Shown: positions 45,473 through 53,907 of the stretch, in pieces
How positions within the stretch are numbered: the first letter of the stretch is position 1
Layout of the letters: each line of letters begins with the position of its first letter
Source: Paludibacteraceae bacterium
GTDB taxonomy: Bacteria > Bacteroidota > Bacteroidia > Bacteroidales > Paludibacteraceae
Assembly (NCBI GenBank): GCA_017450435.1
Contig: JAFSTO010000029.1
Location: 47,792 to 111,791, forward strand
Reading direction: 5' to 3'
Length of the DNA stretch: 64,000 bases
Made by a program: the position numbers and the translations under genes
Notes under the pieces: generated by a model
The model's input: the letters and a program-made list of their open reading frames with translations, nothing else
Databases searched by the model: none
Told to the model about the DNA's origin: nothing

Positions 45473-45779
45473 TTGTAACCATTGTATTAGTAAGAAACGT
45501 GCAACAATAGTCGTCATAACTCCGGTTGTGATTATATAGTTTGCGACCCTGCAGATATTGGTGCTCATGTGGGTAAGGCTATGTCTTTTATGGAGAATAG
45601 TGATGTTTCAGTTATTGAACTTCAGGATTATTCGCATTGACTGAATATTTCGAGATATGAGTTGTGTCGTATATATATAAGAGACAAATAATAGGATTGA
45701 CAATAATAAAAGAGACGGTCATCATGACCGTCTCTTTTATTATTGTTGTTTGGCAAGTAGGGATACTTGCAACCTGCAA
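45473..45779 (+). other. Gap with possible coding remnant and a terminator
   Basis: The 307 bases between the small acidic protein and gapA contain an open stretch, 45494-45640, in the same frame as the upstream gene but separated from it by several stops. It encodes 48 residues that look protein-like (CDYIVCDPADIGAHVGKAMS) and ends at TGA. It has no good start; internal ATGs would give at most about 19 residues. It may be a decayed end of the upstream gene or a chance open frame. A strong hairpin lies at 45701-45745. Confidence 0.35.
45701..45745. terminator. Perfect 21-bp bidirectional terminator before gapA
   Basis: The arm CAATAATAAAAGAGACGGTCA pairs exactly with its complement around a TCA loop, with A-rich left and T-rich right flanks. 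It serves the upstream operon and the convergent gapA gene. Confidence 0.9.
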
Positions 45780-46847
45780 TTACTTGAGTTCAGCAAGGTA
45801 TTTGATGGTACGAACCATCTGGCTGGTGTAGCTGTTCTCATTGTCGTACCAGCTGACAACCTGTACCTGATAGGTGTCGTCGTCAATCTTCGAAACCATA
45901 GTCTGTGTTGCATCGAAGAGTGAGCCGAAGCGCATGCCGATAACGTCAGAAGAAACGATTTCGTCCTCGTTGTATCCGAAGCTCTCGTTAGCAGCAGCTT
46001 TCATTGCAGCGTTGATGCCCTCTTTGGTAACGTCTTTGCCCTTAACAACAGCGATAAGAATGGTGGTAGAACCTGTAGGAGTCGGAACACGCTGTGCGCT
46101 ACCAATCAGTTTGCCGTTGAGCTCAGGTATAACAAGACCGATAGCCTTGGCAGCACCTGTAGAGTTGGGCACGATGTTCTGCGCACCTGCACGGCTACGA
46201 CGAAGGTCACCTTTACGCTGAGGACCGTCAAGAATCATCTGGTCACCGGTGTAGGCGTGAATGGTTGACATGATACCGCTCTGGATAGCGGCGTACTTGT
46301 TGAGTGCGTCAGCCATAGGAGCAAGGCAGTTGGTGGTGCAGGAAGCTGCAGAGATAACCGTGTCAGCCGGAGTAAGAGTCTTGTGGTTGACGTTGTAAAC
46401 GATAGTCGGCAGATCGTTGCCTGCAGGAGCAGATATAACAACTTTCTTAGCGCCGGCCTGCAGGTGGGCCGAAGCTTTAGCCTTGCTGGTATAGAAGCCG
46501 GTGCACTCGAGCACTACATCAACACCGAGTTTGCCCCATGGCAGCTCAGCTGCGTTAGGCATAGCATAGATGGTAATCTCCTTACCGTCAACGATGATAG
46601 AACCCGGGGTAACGACGGTTTTGCCATCCTCGGCAAGAACTGCGTCTTTGTAAGCAACAGTGTGCTTGCCTTCACCATATTTGCCGGCGAAACCACCTTG
46701 TGCAGTGTCGTACTTGAGAAGGTGTGCCAACATTTTCGGGCTGGTCAAGTCGTTGATAGCGACTACCTCATAGCCCTCTGCTTCGAACATCTGACGGAAT
46801 GCCAGACGACCAATACGGCCAAAGCCGTTAATAGCTACTTTTGTCAT
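45780..46847 (-). CDS. gapA: Glyceraldehyde-3-phosphate dehydrogenase
   Basis: This 355-residue glycolytic enzyme has the NAD-binding start [16 protein letters not shown], the catalytic Cys in [12 protein letters not shown], the phosphate-site segment [32 protein letters not shown] and the C-terminal [16 protein letters not shown]. It is about 20 residues longer than the E. coli protein because of insertions in the N-terminal half ([18 protein letters not shown]), which is common in Bacteroidota. A -7 box TAACTTTGC lies upstream on the minus strand (46938-46930). Confidence 0.97.
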   Translation of the reverse strand: MTKVAINGFGRIGRLAFRQMFEAEGYEVVAINDLTSPKMLAHLLKYDTAQGGFAGKYGEGKHTVAYKDAVLAEDGKTVVTPGSIIVDGKEITIYAMPNAAELPWGKLGVDVVLECTGFYTSKAKASAHLQAGAKKVVISAPAGNDLPTIVYNVNHKTLTPADTVISAASCTTNCLAPMADALNKYAAIQSGIMSTIHAYTGDQMILDGPQRKGDLRRSRAGAQNIVPNSTGAAKAIGLVIPELNGKLIGSAQRVPTPTGSTTILIAVVKGKDVTKEGINAAMKAAANESFGYNEDEIVSSDVIGMRFGSLFDATQTMVSKIDDDTYQVQVVSWYDNENSYTSQMVRTIKYLAELK

Positions 46848-46929
46848 AATTTTAAAATGTTTGTTTATTTTAGTTGTTTTTTTATCTGCTTAGGAGCACT
46901 TACATAACGCTTGCGCTTTTCTTTGCTCT

Positions 46930-46938
46930 GCAAAGTTA
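46930..46938 (-). promoter_or_regulatory. gapA -7 box
   Basis: TAACTTTGC on the minus strand, 83 bases upstream of the gapA start. No clear TTG at the expected -33 distance; the region is A/T-rich. Confidence 0.5.
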
Positions 46939-47021
46939 ATAAAAATTATTGAAAAACGATATAGGAATAATTAAAAAAAATCGTTTTGTAAACTTAATGT
47001 TACAAAAATATAATAATTCTC

Positions 47022-47053
47022 TTGACTTTTTTTAGAAAAAGTATTATCTTTGC
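47022..47053 (+). promoter_or_regulatory. Promoter of the O-methyltransferase gene
   Basis: TTG 47022-47024, a 20-base spacer and TATCTTTGC 47045-47053, eight bases before the ATG at 47061. The TTG is the -33 box rather than a start codon. The transcript would have an extremely short leader. Confidence 0.6.
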
Positions 47054-47060
47054 AGTTGGA

Positions 47061-47855
47061 ATGAGTAAAGATATAAGAACATATTTCTATCGTTTGTTTT
47101 CATGGCTCAGCCATCGTTTATCAGCCGGCAATACAGGAGGCTATGGAGTTCATTCGCCGATGTTATTCGAGCTGACACGAAATGTGATGACGGATAGAAA
47201 CGTATATTATTGTTTTTCAAGTATAGAGCAGCAGCGTCGGTTTCTTCTGTCATCAAGCGAGTCGGTGTATGTTGATGATTATGGTACAGGCGTGTCCGGC
47301 GTCAGGAGAGTGGCTGATATAGCCGTTAGTTCGCTCAAGTCACCGAAGGAAGCTCAGCTGCTTATGAGAATAGCGGTGATGAAACACGCTAAAGAGATAG
47401 TGGAACTCGGAACATCGTTAGGAATAACGACAGCTTATCTGGCGTCGGTAGGAAGTGATGTAAGGGTTACTACGTATGAGGCGGCAAAGGAGGTGATAAG
47501 GCAGGCTGAGAAAGTGTGGAGCAGGCTGAAACTGGAAAATATCTCAGTGGTGCAGGGAAATATCACAGAGTCTCTTGTGTCATACGAACCCAAAGGACAG
47601 TTTGTGGATATGGCATTTATTGATGCCAATCATACAGGAGATGCCACGCTGAACTATTTCAACACTCTTGCGCATTTTGCCGGAGCAGACAGTGTTTATG
47701 TCATAGATGATATACACTCTTCGCCGGATATGGAGAGCGCTTGGCACACCATTCAAGAGAGAAATGACGTGACAGCCACTATTGATGTGTATTCCATGGG
47801 ATTGGTCTTTTTTGATAAGAACCTCGAGAAGCGTGGGTACAAAGTAAGGTTATAG
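47061..47855 (+). CDS. Class I SAM-dependent O-methyltransferase-like protein
   Basis: This 264-residue protein has a SAM-binding motif in the second half (AKEIVELGTSLGITTAYLAS), then VTTYEA, and the acidic VDMAFIDANHTGDATLNYF and DSVYVIDDIHSS segments. This is the layout of the Methyltransf_24/catechol-O-methyltransferase-like family. The N-terminal 100 residues (SHRLSAGNTGGYGVHSPMLFELTRNVM) are typical of a Bacteroidota branch of the family whose substrate is unknown. It sits upstream of a cobalamin adenosyltransferase gene with a 34-base gap. Confidence 0.85.
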   Translation: MSKDIRTYFYRLFSWLSHRLSAGNTGGYGVHSPMLFELTRNVMTDRNVYYCFSSIEQQRRFLLSSSESVYVDDYGTGVSGVRRVADIAVSSLKSPKEAQLLMRIAVMKHAKEIVELGTSLGITTAYLASVGSDVRVTTYEAAKEVIRQAEKVWSRLKLENISVVQGNITESLVSYEPKGQFVDMAFIDANHTGDATLNYFNTLAHFAGADSVYVIDDIHSSPDMESAWHTIQERNDVTATIDVYSMGLVFFDKNLEKRGYKVRL

Positions 47856-47889
47856 CCGGTGTTACTAATGAAATTACAATAGCATAATT

Positions 47890-48447
47890 ATGAGAGTCAG
47901 TACCAAGACAGGAGACAAAGGAACGACATCGTTGATAGGCGGCACTCGCGTGAGTAAGGCAGATGTTCGTTTGGAGGCGTACGGCACAGCGGATGAACTT
48001 AACAGTTTTATCGGTTGGCTTCGTGCTGCCGTAGATGTGGCGGAAATAGACGAATGGCTTGCAAGGATACAAAATGCCATGTTTTGCTTGGGCGGATATT
48101 TAGCTCTTGACCAAAGCAAGTGTGCTCCTGCTAAAGGGACCAGTGTGGAGAGAGTGGAAGTGATGTGGTTGGAGACACTGATTGACAAAATGGAAGCAGA
48201 ATTGCCTGTTGTGCGTGCTTTCATTATCCCGGGAGGTAGCGAGGCTATCAGCAGGTGCCATATTTGCAGGACTGTATGCCGGCGTTTAGAAAGGTGTATA
48301 ACGCAACTATTTGGCGAGGAAGAAAAGTGGTCAGAAAACGACGAGATTGTATTGCAATATGTCAACAGGTTAAGCGATTTTCTATTCATTTTGTCAAAAA
48401 AAATAGCTCAAATCGAAAAAAATGAACTTTTTTTGTGGAAAATTTAA
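47890..48447 (+). CDS. Cob(I)yrinic acid a,c-diamide adenosyltransferase (PduO type)
   Basis: This 185-residue ATP:cobalamin adenosyltransferase attaches the adenosyl group that makes coenzyme B12. It opens with the ATP-binding TKTGDKGTTSLIGG. VRLEAYGTADELNSFIG and FIIPGGSEAISRCHICRTVCRRLER are PduO-type signatures. The trailing part is a typical helical bundle. No other B12 gene is close by, so it probably serves a B12 enzyme encoded elsewhere. Confidence 0.92.
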   Translation: MRVSTKTGDKGTTSLIGGTRVSKADVRLEAYGTADELNSFIGWLRAAVDVAEIDEWLARIQNAMFCLGGYLALDQSKCAPAKGTSVERVEVMWLETLIDKMEAELPVVRAFIIPGGSEAISRCHICRTVCRRLERCITQLFGEEEKWSENDEIVLQYVNRLSDFLFILSKKIAQIEKNELFLWKI

Positions 48448-48454
48448 GTTTTTC

Positions 48455-48486
48455 TTGCATGTATAAAAAGTTTTTACTACTTTTGC
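48455..48486 (+). promoter_or_regulatory. Probable promoter of the type IX secretion operon
   Basis: TTG 48455-48457, a 20-base spacer and TACTTTTGC 48478-48486. It lies after the adenosyltransferase stop and about 80 bases before the DUF2795 ATG. No comparable -7 box is evident in the gaps between the following genes, so this may drive DUF2795-porP-gldK-gldL-gldM-gldN. Confidence 0.65.
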
Positions 48487-48564
48487 ACGATATTTTAGAA
48501 AAGTAGTACTCTGTTGGCTCGAAAGGTTAGCACTTTTCGTCAACACTTAACTTGTGGAAACTAT

Positions 48565-48786
48565 ATGTATTGGACATTGGAATTGGCATCAAAACTTGAG
48601 GACGCTCCATGGCCTGCCACCAAGGATGAGTTGCTGGATTATGCAATGCGTGTTGGAGCTCCGATGGAGGTGATAGAAAACCTTCGTGAACTTGAGGATG
48701 AAGAAGAAGAATATGAGACTATTGAGGATATATGGCCGGATTACCCTCAAAAAGAAGACTTTTTCTTCGACGAAGAGGAATATTAA
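48565..48786 (+). CDS. DUF2795-family small acidic protein
   Basis: This is a 73-residue cytoplasmic protein. The start MYWTLELASKLEDAPWPATKDEL and the end ETIEDIWPDYPQKEDFFF match the short DUF2795 proteins found throughout Bacteroidota. The in-frame extension to TTG 48514 is not supported by that family start. Its stop ends one base before the TTG start of porP, so translation is likely coupled to the type IX secretion genes. Its function is unknown; the high Asp/Glu content suggests a protein-binding role. Confidence 0.85.
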   Translation: MYWTLELASKLEDAPWPATKDELLDYAMRVGAPMEVIENLRELEDEEEEYETIEDIWPDYPQKEDFFFDEEEY

Positions 48787-48787
48787 T

Positions 48788-49759
48788 TTGAAAAGAATAC
48801 GTATTATTGCGTTGCTGTTGCTTCTTTGTGGAGGTGTTTCGCGTGCGCAATTTGACCCGCAAATAGGTCATTATATGTATCTTGCAACGGCCTATAATCC
48901 TGCGGCGGCGGGAGAGGGAGACTTGATGAAAGTGAGCGGAATGCACAGGATGCAGTTCACCGGAATCAAAGGTGCACCGATGAGTACGTATTTTACTTTT
49001 TCGTCACCATTCCTGATAGGCAAGACCAAGCACGCGGCCGGTGTGAGGTTTTTGAATGACAGTTACGGACTATGGTCTAACCAGACATTCCACGTACAAT
49101 ATGCTTATAGACATAAGATAGGCAAGGGATATTTAAGTGCGGGGATAGAATTGGGCTTTCTGAATGTTAAGTTCAGTGGCGACAGCGTCAATCTCAGTCA
49201 GCTGGGTGAATCGGAGTATCATTCTGAGAGTGACCCTGTTATACCGGCGGGAGAAGCGTCGGGAATGACGTTTGACATGGGGTTAGGCGTGTACTACAGC
49301 ACCTCACGCTGGTGGGCCGGAATCAGTTACACGCATCTGACTCAACCAAAGGCAGAACTGACAACACAATCGGCTGCGGAAGGCTCGGAGCTTAAGATGA
49401 GAGGGGTTCTGTATGCGCACGGAGGATATAAGTTTGTGATTAGAAACAACAAGGATTTTGCATTGATTCCTTCTGCATTCCTTATGTCGGATTTTCGTTC
49501 TTGGGATTTGAACCTGAGTCTGATGACTGAATTTAAGGAGCGTTATCGTTGGGGGTTAAGTTATAGAGTAGCGGCGAATGTAGCGGTACTTTTGGGTGTG
49601 GAGATTGTATCGGGTTTGAATTTAGGTTATACATACGAGTTGCCAACCTCGAAGCTTCTGCTTGAGAGTTATGGTTCGCACGAGGTTTATCTCTCATACG
49701 GTTTTGATATATTAAGACCGAGACGAACCAACAGATATAAGAGTATCAGATATTTGTAG
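48788..49759 (+). CDS. porP: Type IX secretion system PorP/SprF-family outer-membrane protein
   Basis: This 323-residue protein is read from a TTG start just after the DUF2795 stop. A signal peptide (RIIALLLLLCGGVSRAQ) is followed by the PorP/SprF N-terminal signature FDPQIGHYMYLATAYNPAAAG and a beta-barrel rich in Gly/Tyr ending YLSYGFDI. PorP proteins help link the type IX machinery and its cargo to the outer membrane. The order porP-gldK-gldL-gldM-gldN is the conserved core. The TTG start is inferred because no ATG lies between the upstream overlap and the signal peptide. Confidence 0.9.
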   Translation: MKRIRIIALLLLLCGGVSRAQFDPQIGHYMYLATAYNPAAAGEGDLMKVSGMHRMQFTGIKGAPMSTYFTFSSPFLIGKTKHAAGVRFLNDSYGLWSNQTFHVQYAYRHKIGKGYLSAGIELGFLNVKFSGDSVNLSQLGESEYHSESDPVIPAGEASGMTFDMGLGVYYSTSRWWAGISYTHLTQPKAELTTQSAAEGSELKMRGVLYAHGGYKFVIRNNKDFALIPSAFLMSDFRSWDLNLSLMTEFKERYRWGLSYRVAANVAVLLGVEIVSGLNLGYTYELPTSKLLLESYGSHEVYLSYGFDILRPRRTNRYKSIRYL

Positions 49760-49863
49760 TAATACGAAATACAAAAAGACCAACATCGTGTTTGTGTAAA
49801 GATAATTAAGTCTTAAAATCTTATAATTCAATTTAGACTAACTGACATAACAATATATATATT

Positions 49864-51249
49864 ATGAAAGTCAGAAAAATATCATTGATAATCGCTTTGG
49901 CGGCAGTGGTTGCGAGCTGCAACAAACCCGCAGGCGAACTTGTCGGAACAGGTCAGAACGGAAACTTCAAGGAAGCTAATCCTTACGGAATGGTGTTTGT
50001 AAAGAAGGGAAGTTTCATGATGGGTGCAAACACCCAAAGTGCATTGTTTGAGCAGAACGATAACCAGTTGATGGTTACCGTAGAGGCTTTTTGGATGGAC
50101 GAGACCGAAATTACCAATGACGAGTACAGGCAGTTTGTGCAGTGGGTTAGAGACTCTATAGCCCTGCGTATGGCAGTGATGGGGGGATTGGAAGATGAAT
50201 ATGCCGTGAATATCGACTATGATGATTTCGAGCCGGAGACAGGACCGCTTAATTGGAAACGTATCTCAAACCTGTGGGATAGGTTTCGTCGTGAGTTTGC
50301 CGGCAGAAACAATGGAGGTGAGACAGAGCTTTATGAGGCTTTGGAGCCGTTGTTTTATTCGGATGGCAGTTTGAAGACAACAGCTCTGCACTATCGTTAT
50401 ACGTGGATGAACTACGACCAAGCCGTTCTGCCTGAGAACAAGTACGATGTGGCTCGCGGTTGCTATCCTCCGAATGCCTCATCCCGTGTTGACACGGCGT
50501 GGACAGATGAGCAGAATGCTATTCATGACTCAACTATTATTCGTCCTCTTCGTGAACCTAAAGACTTGTTGTCGCACAAGATTATCAGCATCTATCCTGA
50601 CACCATGGTTTGGGTGCGTGATTTCCAGTATTCATACAACGACCCGATGCTTTTGAAATATTTCTCGCATCGTGGTTTCTCGGAGTATCCTGTTGTCGGT
50701 GTGACATGGGAACAGGCTCATGCATTCTGCCGTTGGCGTACTGACTTCCTGGAGGAAGCCACTCGCTTGAACGCTCAGGTATATCGTCTGCCGACGGAGG
50801 CGGAGTGGGAATATGCCGCTCGTGGTGGAAGGAAGATGGCAGCCTATCCGTGGGGTAGTAATTACGCACGTGACTCCAAGGGCTGTTTCCTTGCCAACTT
50901 CAAGCCCTATCGTGGCGCGTATAACGATGATACCGGCTCCACGACGATGCGTGTGGCTCAGTTCCGTCCTAATGACTTCGGTCTATTTGACATGGCCGGT
51001 AATGTGGCAGAGTGGACATCTACAGCATACACCTCTACTAACAACGTATACACACACGACCTCAACCCGGACTACCAGTATATGGCTCGTAAGGATGATC
51101 CGGATGTGTTGAAGAGGAAGATTGTAAAGGGTGGTTCGTGGAAAGACGTGTCGGCTTATCTTCAGTGTGGTGCTCGTACGTATGAATATCAGTATGAGGA
51201 TCGTTCATACATAGGTTTCCGTTGCGTTCGTTCGCACATTGGTGAGTAA
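49864..51249 (+). CDS. gldK: Type IX secretion ring lipoprotein GldK/PorK
   Basis: This is a 461-residue lipoprotein (lipobox VVASC, Cys near residue 19). The body is the formylglycine-generating-enzyme-like fold characteristic of GldK/PorK (NPYGMVFVKKGSFMMGAN, FWMDETEITNDEYRQF, RLPTEAEWEYAARGG, GLFDMAGNVAEWTS and the end YIGFRCVRS). The catalytic cysteines of true formylglycine enzymes are not apparent, as expected for a structural subunit. PorK and PorN form the periplasmic ring attached to the outer membrane. Confidence 0.95.
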   Translation: MKVRKISLIIALAAVVASCNKPAGELVGTGQNGNFKEANPYGMVFVKKGSFMMGANTQSALFEQNDNQLMVTVEAFWMDETEITNDEYRQFVQWVRDSIALRMAVMGGLEDEYAVNIDYDDFEPETGPLNWKRISNLWDRFRREFAGRNNGGETELYEALEPLFYSDGSLKTTALHYRYTWMNYDQAVLPENKYDVARGCYPPNASSRVDTAWTDEQNAIHDSTIIRPLREPKDLLSHKIISIYPDTMVWVRDFQYSYNDPMLLKYFSHRGFSEYPVVGVTWEQAHAFCRWRTDFLEEATRLNAQVYRLPTEAEWEYAARGGRKMAAYPWGSNYARDSKGCFLANFKPYRGAYNDDTGSTTMRVAQFRPNDFGLFDMAGNVAEWTSTAYTSTNNVYTHDLNPDYQYMARKDDPDVLKRKIVKGGSWKDVSAYLQCGARTYEYQYEDRSYIGFRCVRSHIGE

Positions 51250-51294
51250 TTCAAATTAACAACAAATAAATAACCTAAAAATCAGTCTGTAATT

Positions 51295-52137
51295 ATGGCT
51301 AAAAATGAAGTAAAAGGCGTCAAGAAGATGTCAGGATGGGACAAAGTCTGTGCGTGGTATGCAAGTCACGGAGTTGCCGTAGGTATGATTTACTCTATCG
51401 GTGCTTCTGTCGTTATCATCGGTGCGTTGTTCAAGATTTTGCACTGGCCGGGTGCTTCCTATGTGCTAATGGCCGGTATGTTTACCGAGGCATTCCTGTT
51501 TATCATCGGTATCTTCGAGAAACCGCATCCAACATATCATTGGGAGAATGTGTATCCAGAGCTTATTCACGAGGAGGCTTCTGAGGAGGAAGCGCATCCG
51601 GCTATTGAGGCAAAGAAAGCGCCTGCTATCGGTGAGAGTGCTTCTGCTCATGTTGAAACCCCTTCATTTGCAGGTTTGGAAGATAAAGATGTGAAGGCTC
51701 TGAAAGAGAGTATAGCTAAGATGGCTTCTACAGCCGGTAGTTTGGCTGACCTGGGCAAGTTGGCAGAAGGAAGCAATAAGCTTTCTGACAAGCTTGCAGC
51801 AGCAGCTGACGCAACTGACAAGTTTGCAGGTGCTCAAGCCGGAATAGCAGATGCAGCCGGCAAGCTTGGTGCTAACTATCAGGAGGCAGCCAAGTACTCG
51901 GAGTCTCTCCGTGCCGATACCGAGGCTGCGGCTAAACATCTGTCGGCTTTGAATGCAGCCTATGAGCTGAATTTGAAGGCTGTTCAGGGTACAGTGGCTG
52001 AGGCAGAGAAGATGGCTGCCGCTAATGCGGCTGCCGCTAAGGCTGGTGAGGCTTTTGCTGCTGCTCAGGATAAGCTGGCTCAGCAACTGGCTGACCTTAA
52101 CAAGGTTTATGGCAATATGCTCAATGCTCTTGCTTAA
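51295..52137 (+). CDS. gldL: Type IX secretion motor protein GldL/PorL
   Basis: This 280-residue inner-membrane protein has two transmembrane segments near residues 25-70: SIGASVVIIGALFKILHWPG, then MAGMFTEAFLFIIGIFEKP. The second helix contains a buried Glu, as in the proton-powered GldL-GldM motor. The cytoplasmic part from about residue 110 is very alanine-rich and predicted helical/coiled (SNKLSDKLAAAADATDKF and similar), longer than in some homologues. It precedes gldM by 79 bases. Confidence 0.95.
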   Translation: MAKNEVKGVKKMSGWDKVCAWYASHGVAVGMIYSIGASVVIIGALFKILHWPGASYVLMAGMFTEAFLFIIGIFEKPHPTYHWENVYPELIHEEASEEEAHPAIEAKKAPAIGESASAHVETPSFAGLEDKDVKALKESIAKMASTAGSLADLGKLAEGSNKLSDKLAAAADATDKFAGAQAGIADAAGKLGANYQEAAKYSESLRADTEAAAKHLSALNAAYELNLKAVQGTVAEAEKMAAANAAAAKAGEAFAAAQDKLAQQLADLNKVYGNMLNALA

Positions 52138-52216
52138 CACGAAGTGGTGTAGGTGAGAACATTTACCAATAGTTGTTTTAGTAATTTATCTTTTAATTTT
52201 AAAAAGTTAGTTAACT

Positions 52217-53833
52217 ATGGGTGGAGCTAAAAACTGTCCGGAAACCCCGAGACAAAAAATGATTGGTATGATGTACTTGGTGTTGACCGCCATGCTCGCG
52301 CTGAACGTATCAGCCGACATCTTGAACGGTTTTACCAAGTTGCGTCACTCCATGGAAGAGACGATGAAGTCCACCGACTCCCGTACAGAGGAGTTGATGC
52401 AGACGTTTAAAGCAGCTTATGAGGAGACTCCTGCTAAGTATGAGGATTGGTGGGTTATTGCTCAGGCTGTTCGTAATAAGTCAAATGAGTTCTATAATTA
52501 TATTGACCAATTCAAGTTGGATATCATCAATATGGTTGATGGAACACATTATCAGACGGCAGCAGAGGTAGAGGCTGCAGGTGACGTTAAGAACAATGGT
52601 GATACCAACAAGCCTCAGGAGTATTCAGAGAAGATAGGTGAGGGCGGTAAGATGAACGAAGATATCTTCAAAGATAAGATGGATGAGTTCCGTACTTACG
52701 TCACCGTTGTTGACTCTCGTTGTCTTCTTGATAAGATTGCTATGGATAAGCAGTTTGCTCATGAATGGGACTTGAAGGTGCAGATGATGTCGGCATTGTT
52801 CTCCACGGATGATGTGGTAGACGAAGAAGGTCAGATGATTTCTTTTCAGCGTTCTACTTTCCATGAGATGCCTGCCGGTGCGGTGCTTGCACTTTTGACC
52901 AAATATCAGAATGACGTGCGTGTAGCAGAGAACGACCTTATTAACTTCATGATGTCTGCCGCCGGTAAGTCGAAAGTAACAGTAAACCAGATTACTCCTA
53001 TTGTACTGCCTACCAATGGTGAGTATATCATGAAGGGTCAGCGTTTCCGTGCAAAGATTGCTTCTGCGATGATTGATACCAACGATGTTCCTCGTGTGTT
53101 CATTAACGGTCAGGAGATAGAGAACGGTGTTTATGACGTGCCTTGTGGTTCATCCGGTCCTCAGAAATTCAGCGGTTATATGCTTGTAACGGGTGATACG
53201 ACACACTATGCATTTACCGGTCAGTATATGGTTGGTGAGCCGTCTGCAACTGTTTCGCACACTGAGCTTAACGTTATGTACCGTGCATATGAGAACGTGT
53301 TCTCTGTGTCTGTTCCGGGTACAAGCGGTGACAAGATTAAGGTTACTTGCCCTGCTGCCACTCCTGTAAGAAAAGGTGACAAGTGGGTTATTACTCCTCC
53401 TATCAAGTCCGCTGACGAGACATATATAGAGGTGTTTGCCGAGATTGATGGTAAGCAGATTTCAATGGGTAAGCAGCCGTATCGCTTGAAGAACCTGCAG
53501 ACTCCTGATGCATACTTCCAAGTAAATGACAACACGTTGCTTGACGGTGAGTCGCCTGTTTCTTCAACACAGCTTGCAAGTTCAACGGGTAAGGTGGTTG
53601 CCAGCTATGGTGCGGATGCTGTTATTCAAGCTAAGTTTAGGGTTACCGGCTTTACCGTTCGTCTGCCGAGTGGTAAGATGATAAACGTTAAGGGTGACAA
53701 GCTTGATGGTGCAGCTATCAAGGAGATAAAGGGTTTGAAATCAAAAGCTCAATTCCGTATTCAAGATATTCAGGCAGTTAGTGCTGCCGGTGAGCAGAAA
53801 CGTCTTCGTTCGCTGAACTTCGTGTTGAAATAA
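52217..53833 (+). CDS. gldM: Type IX secretion motor protein GldM/PorM
   Basis: This 538-residue protein has one N-terminal transmembrane helix (residues about 16-35; PRQKMIGMMYLVLTAMLALN) and a large periplasmic part with the stacked domains of GldM. The N-terminal MGGAKNCPETPRQKM is a family hallmark. With GldL it forms the motor that powers secretion and contacts the GldK/GldN ring. The length is slightly above the usual 510-530 residues. Confidence 0.95.
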   Translation: MGGAKNCPETPRQKMIGMMYLVLTAMLALNVSADILNGFTKLRHSMEETMKSTDSRTEELMQTFKAAYEETPAKYEDWWVIAQAVRNKSNEFYNYIDQFKLDIINMVDGTHYQTAAEVEAAGDVKNNGDTNKPQEYSEKIGEGGKMNEDIFKDKMDEFRTYVTVVDSRCLLDKIAMDKQFAHEWDLKVQMMSALFSTDDVVDEEGQMISFQRSTFHEMPAGAVLALLTKYQNDVRVAENDLINFMMSAAGKSKVTVNQITPIVLPTNGEYIMKGQRFRAKIASAMIDTNDVPRVFINGQEIENGVYDVPCGSSGPQKFSGYMLVTGDTTHYAFTGQYMVGEPSATVSHTELNVMYRAYENVFSVSVPGTSGDKIKVTCPAATPVRKGDKWVITPPIKSADETYIEVFAEIDGKQISMGKQPYRLKNLQTPDAYFQVNDNTLLDGESPVSSTQLASSTGKVVASYGADAVIQAKFRVTGFTVRLPSGKMINVKGDKLDGAAIKEIKGLKSKAQFRIQDIQAVSAAGEQKRLRSLNFVLK

Positions 53834-53907
53834 CATTGTGTTGTTCAGTTGTCGGGTTGGATAATAATCTTTGAAGGCTCAGAACTAATAAATAATCTTA
53901 GTTGAGT

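Noticed and set aside
47022-47060. Upstream TTG start for the methyltransferase
   Set aside because: The TTG is the -33 element of a promoter whose -7 box ends eight bases before the ATG at 47061.
49864-51249. gldK as a true formylglycine-generating enzyme
   Set aside because: It has the fold signature but sits in the porP-gldK-gldL-gldM-gldN order, carries a lipobox, and I do not see the catalytic cysteine pair; no sulfatase is nearby.
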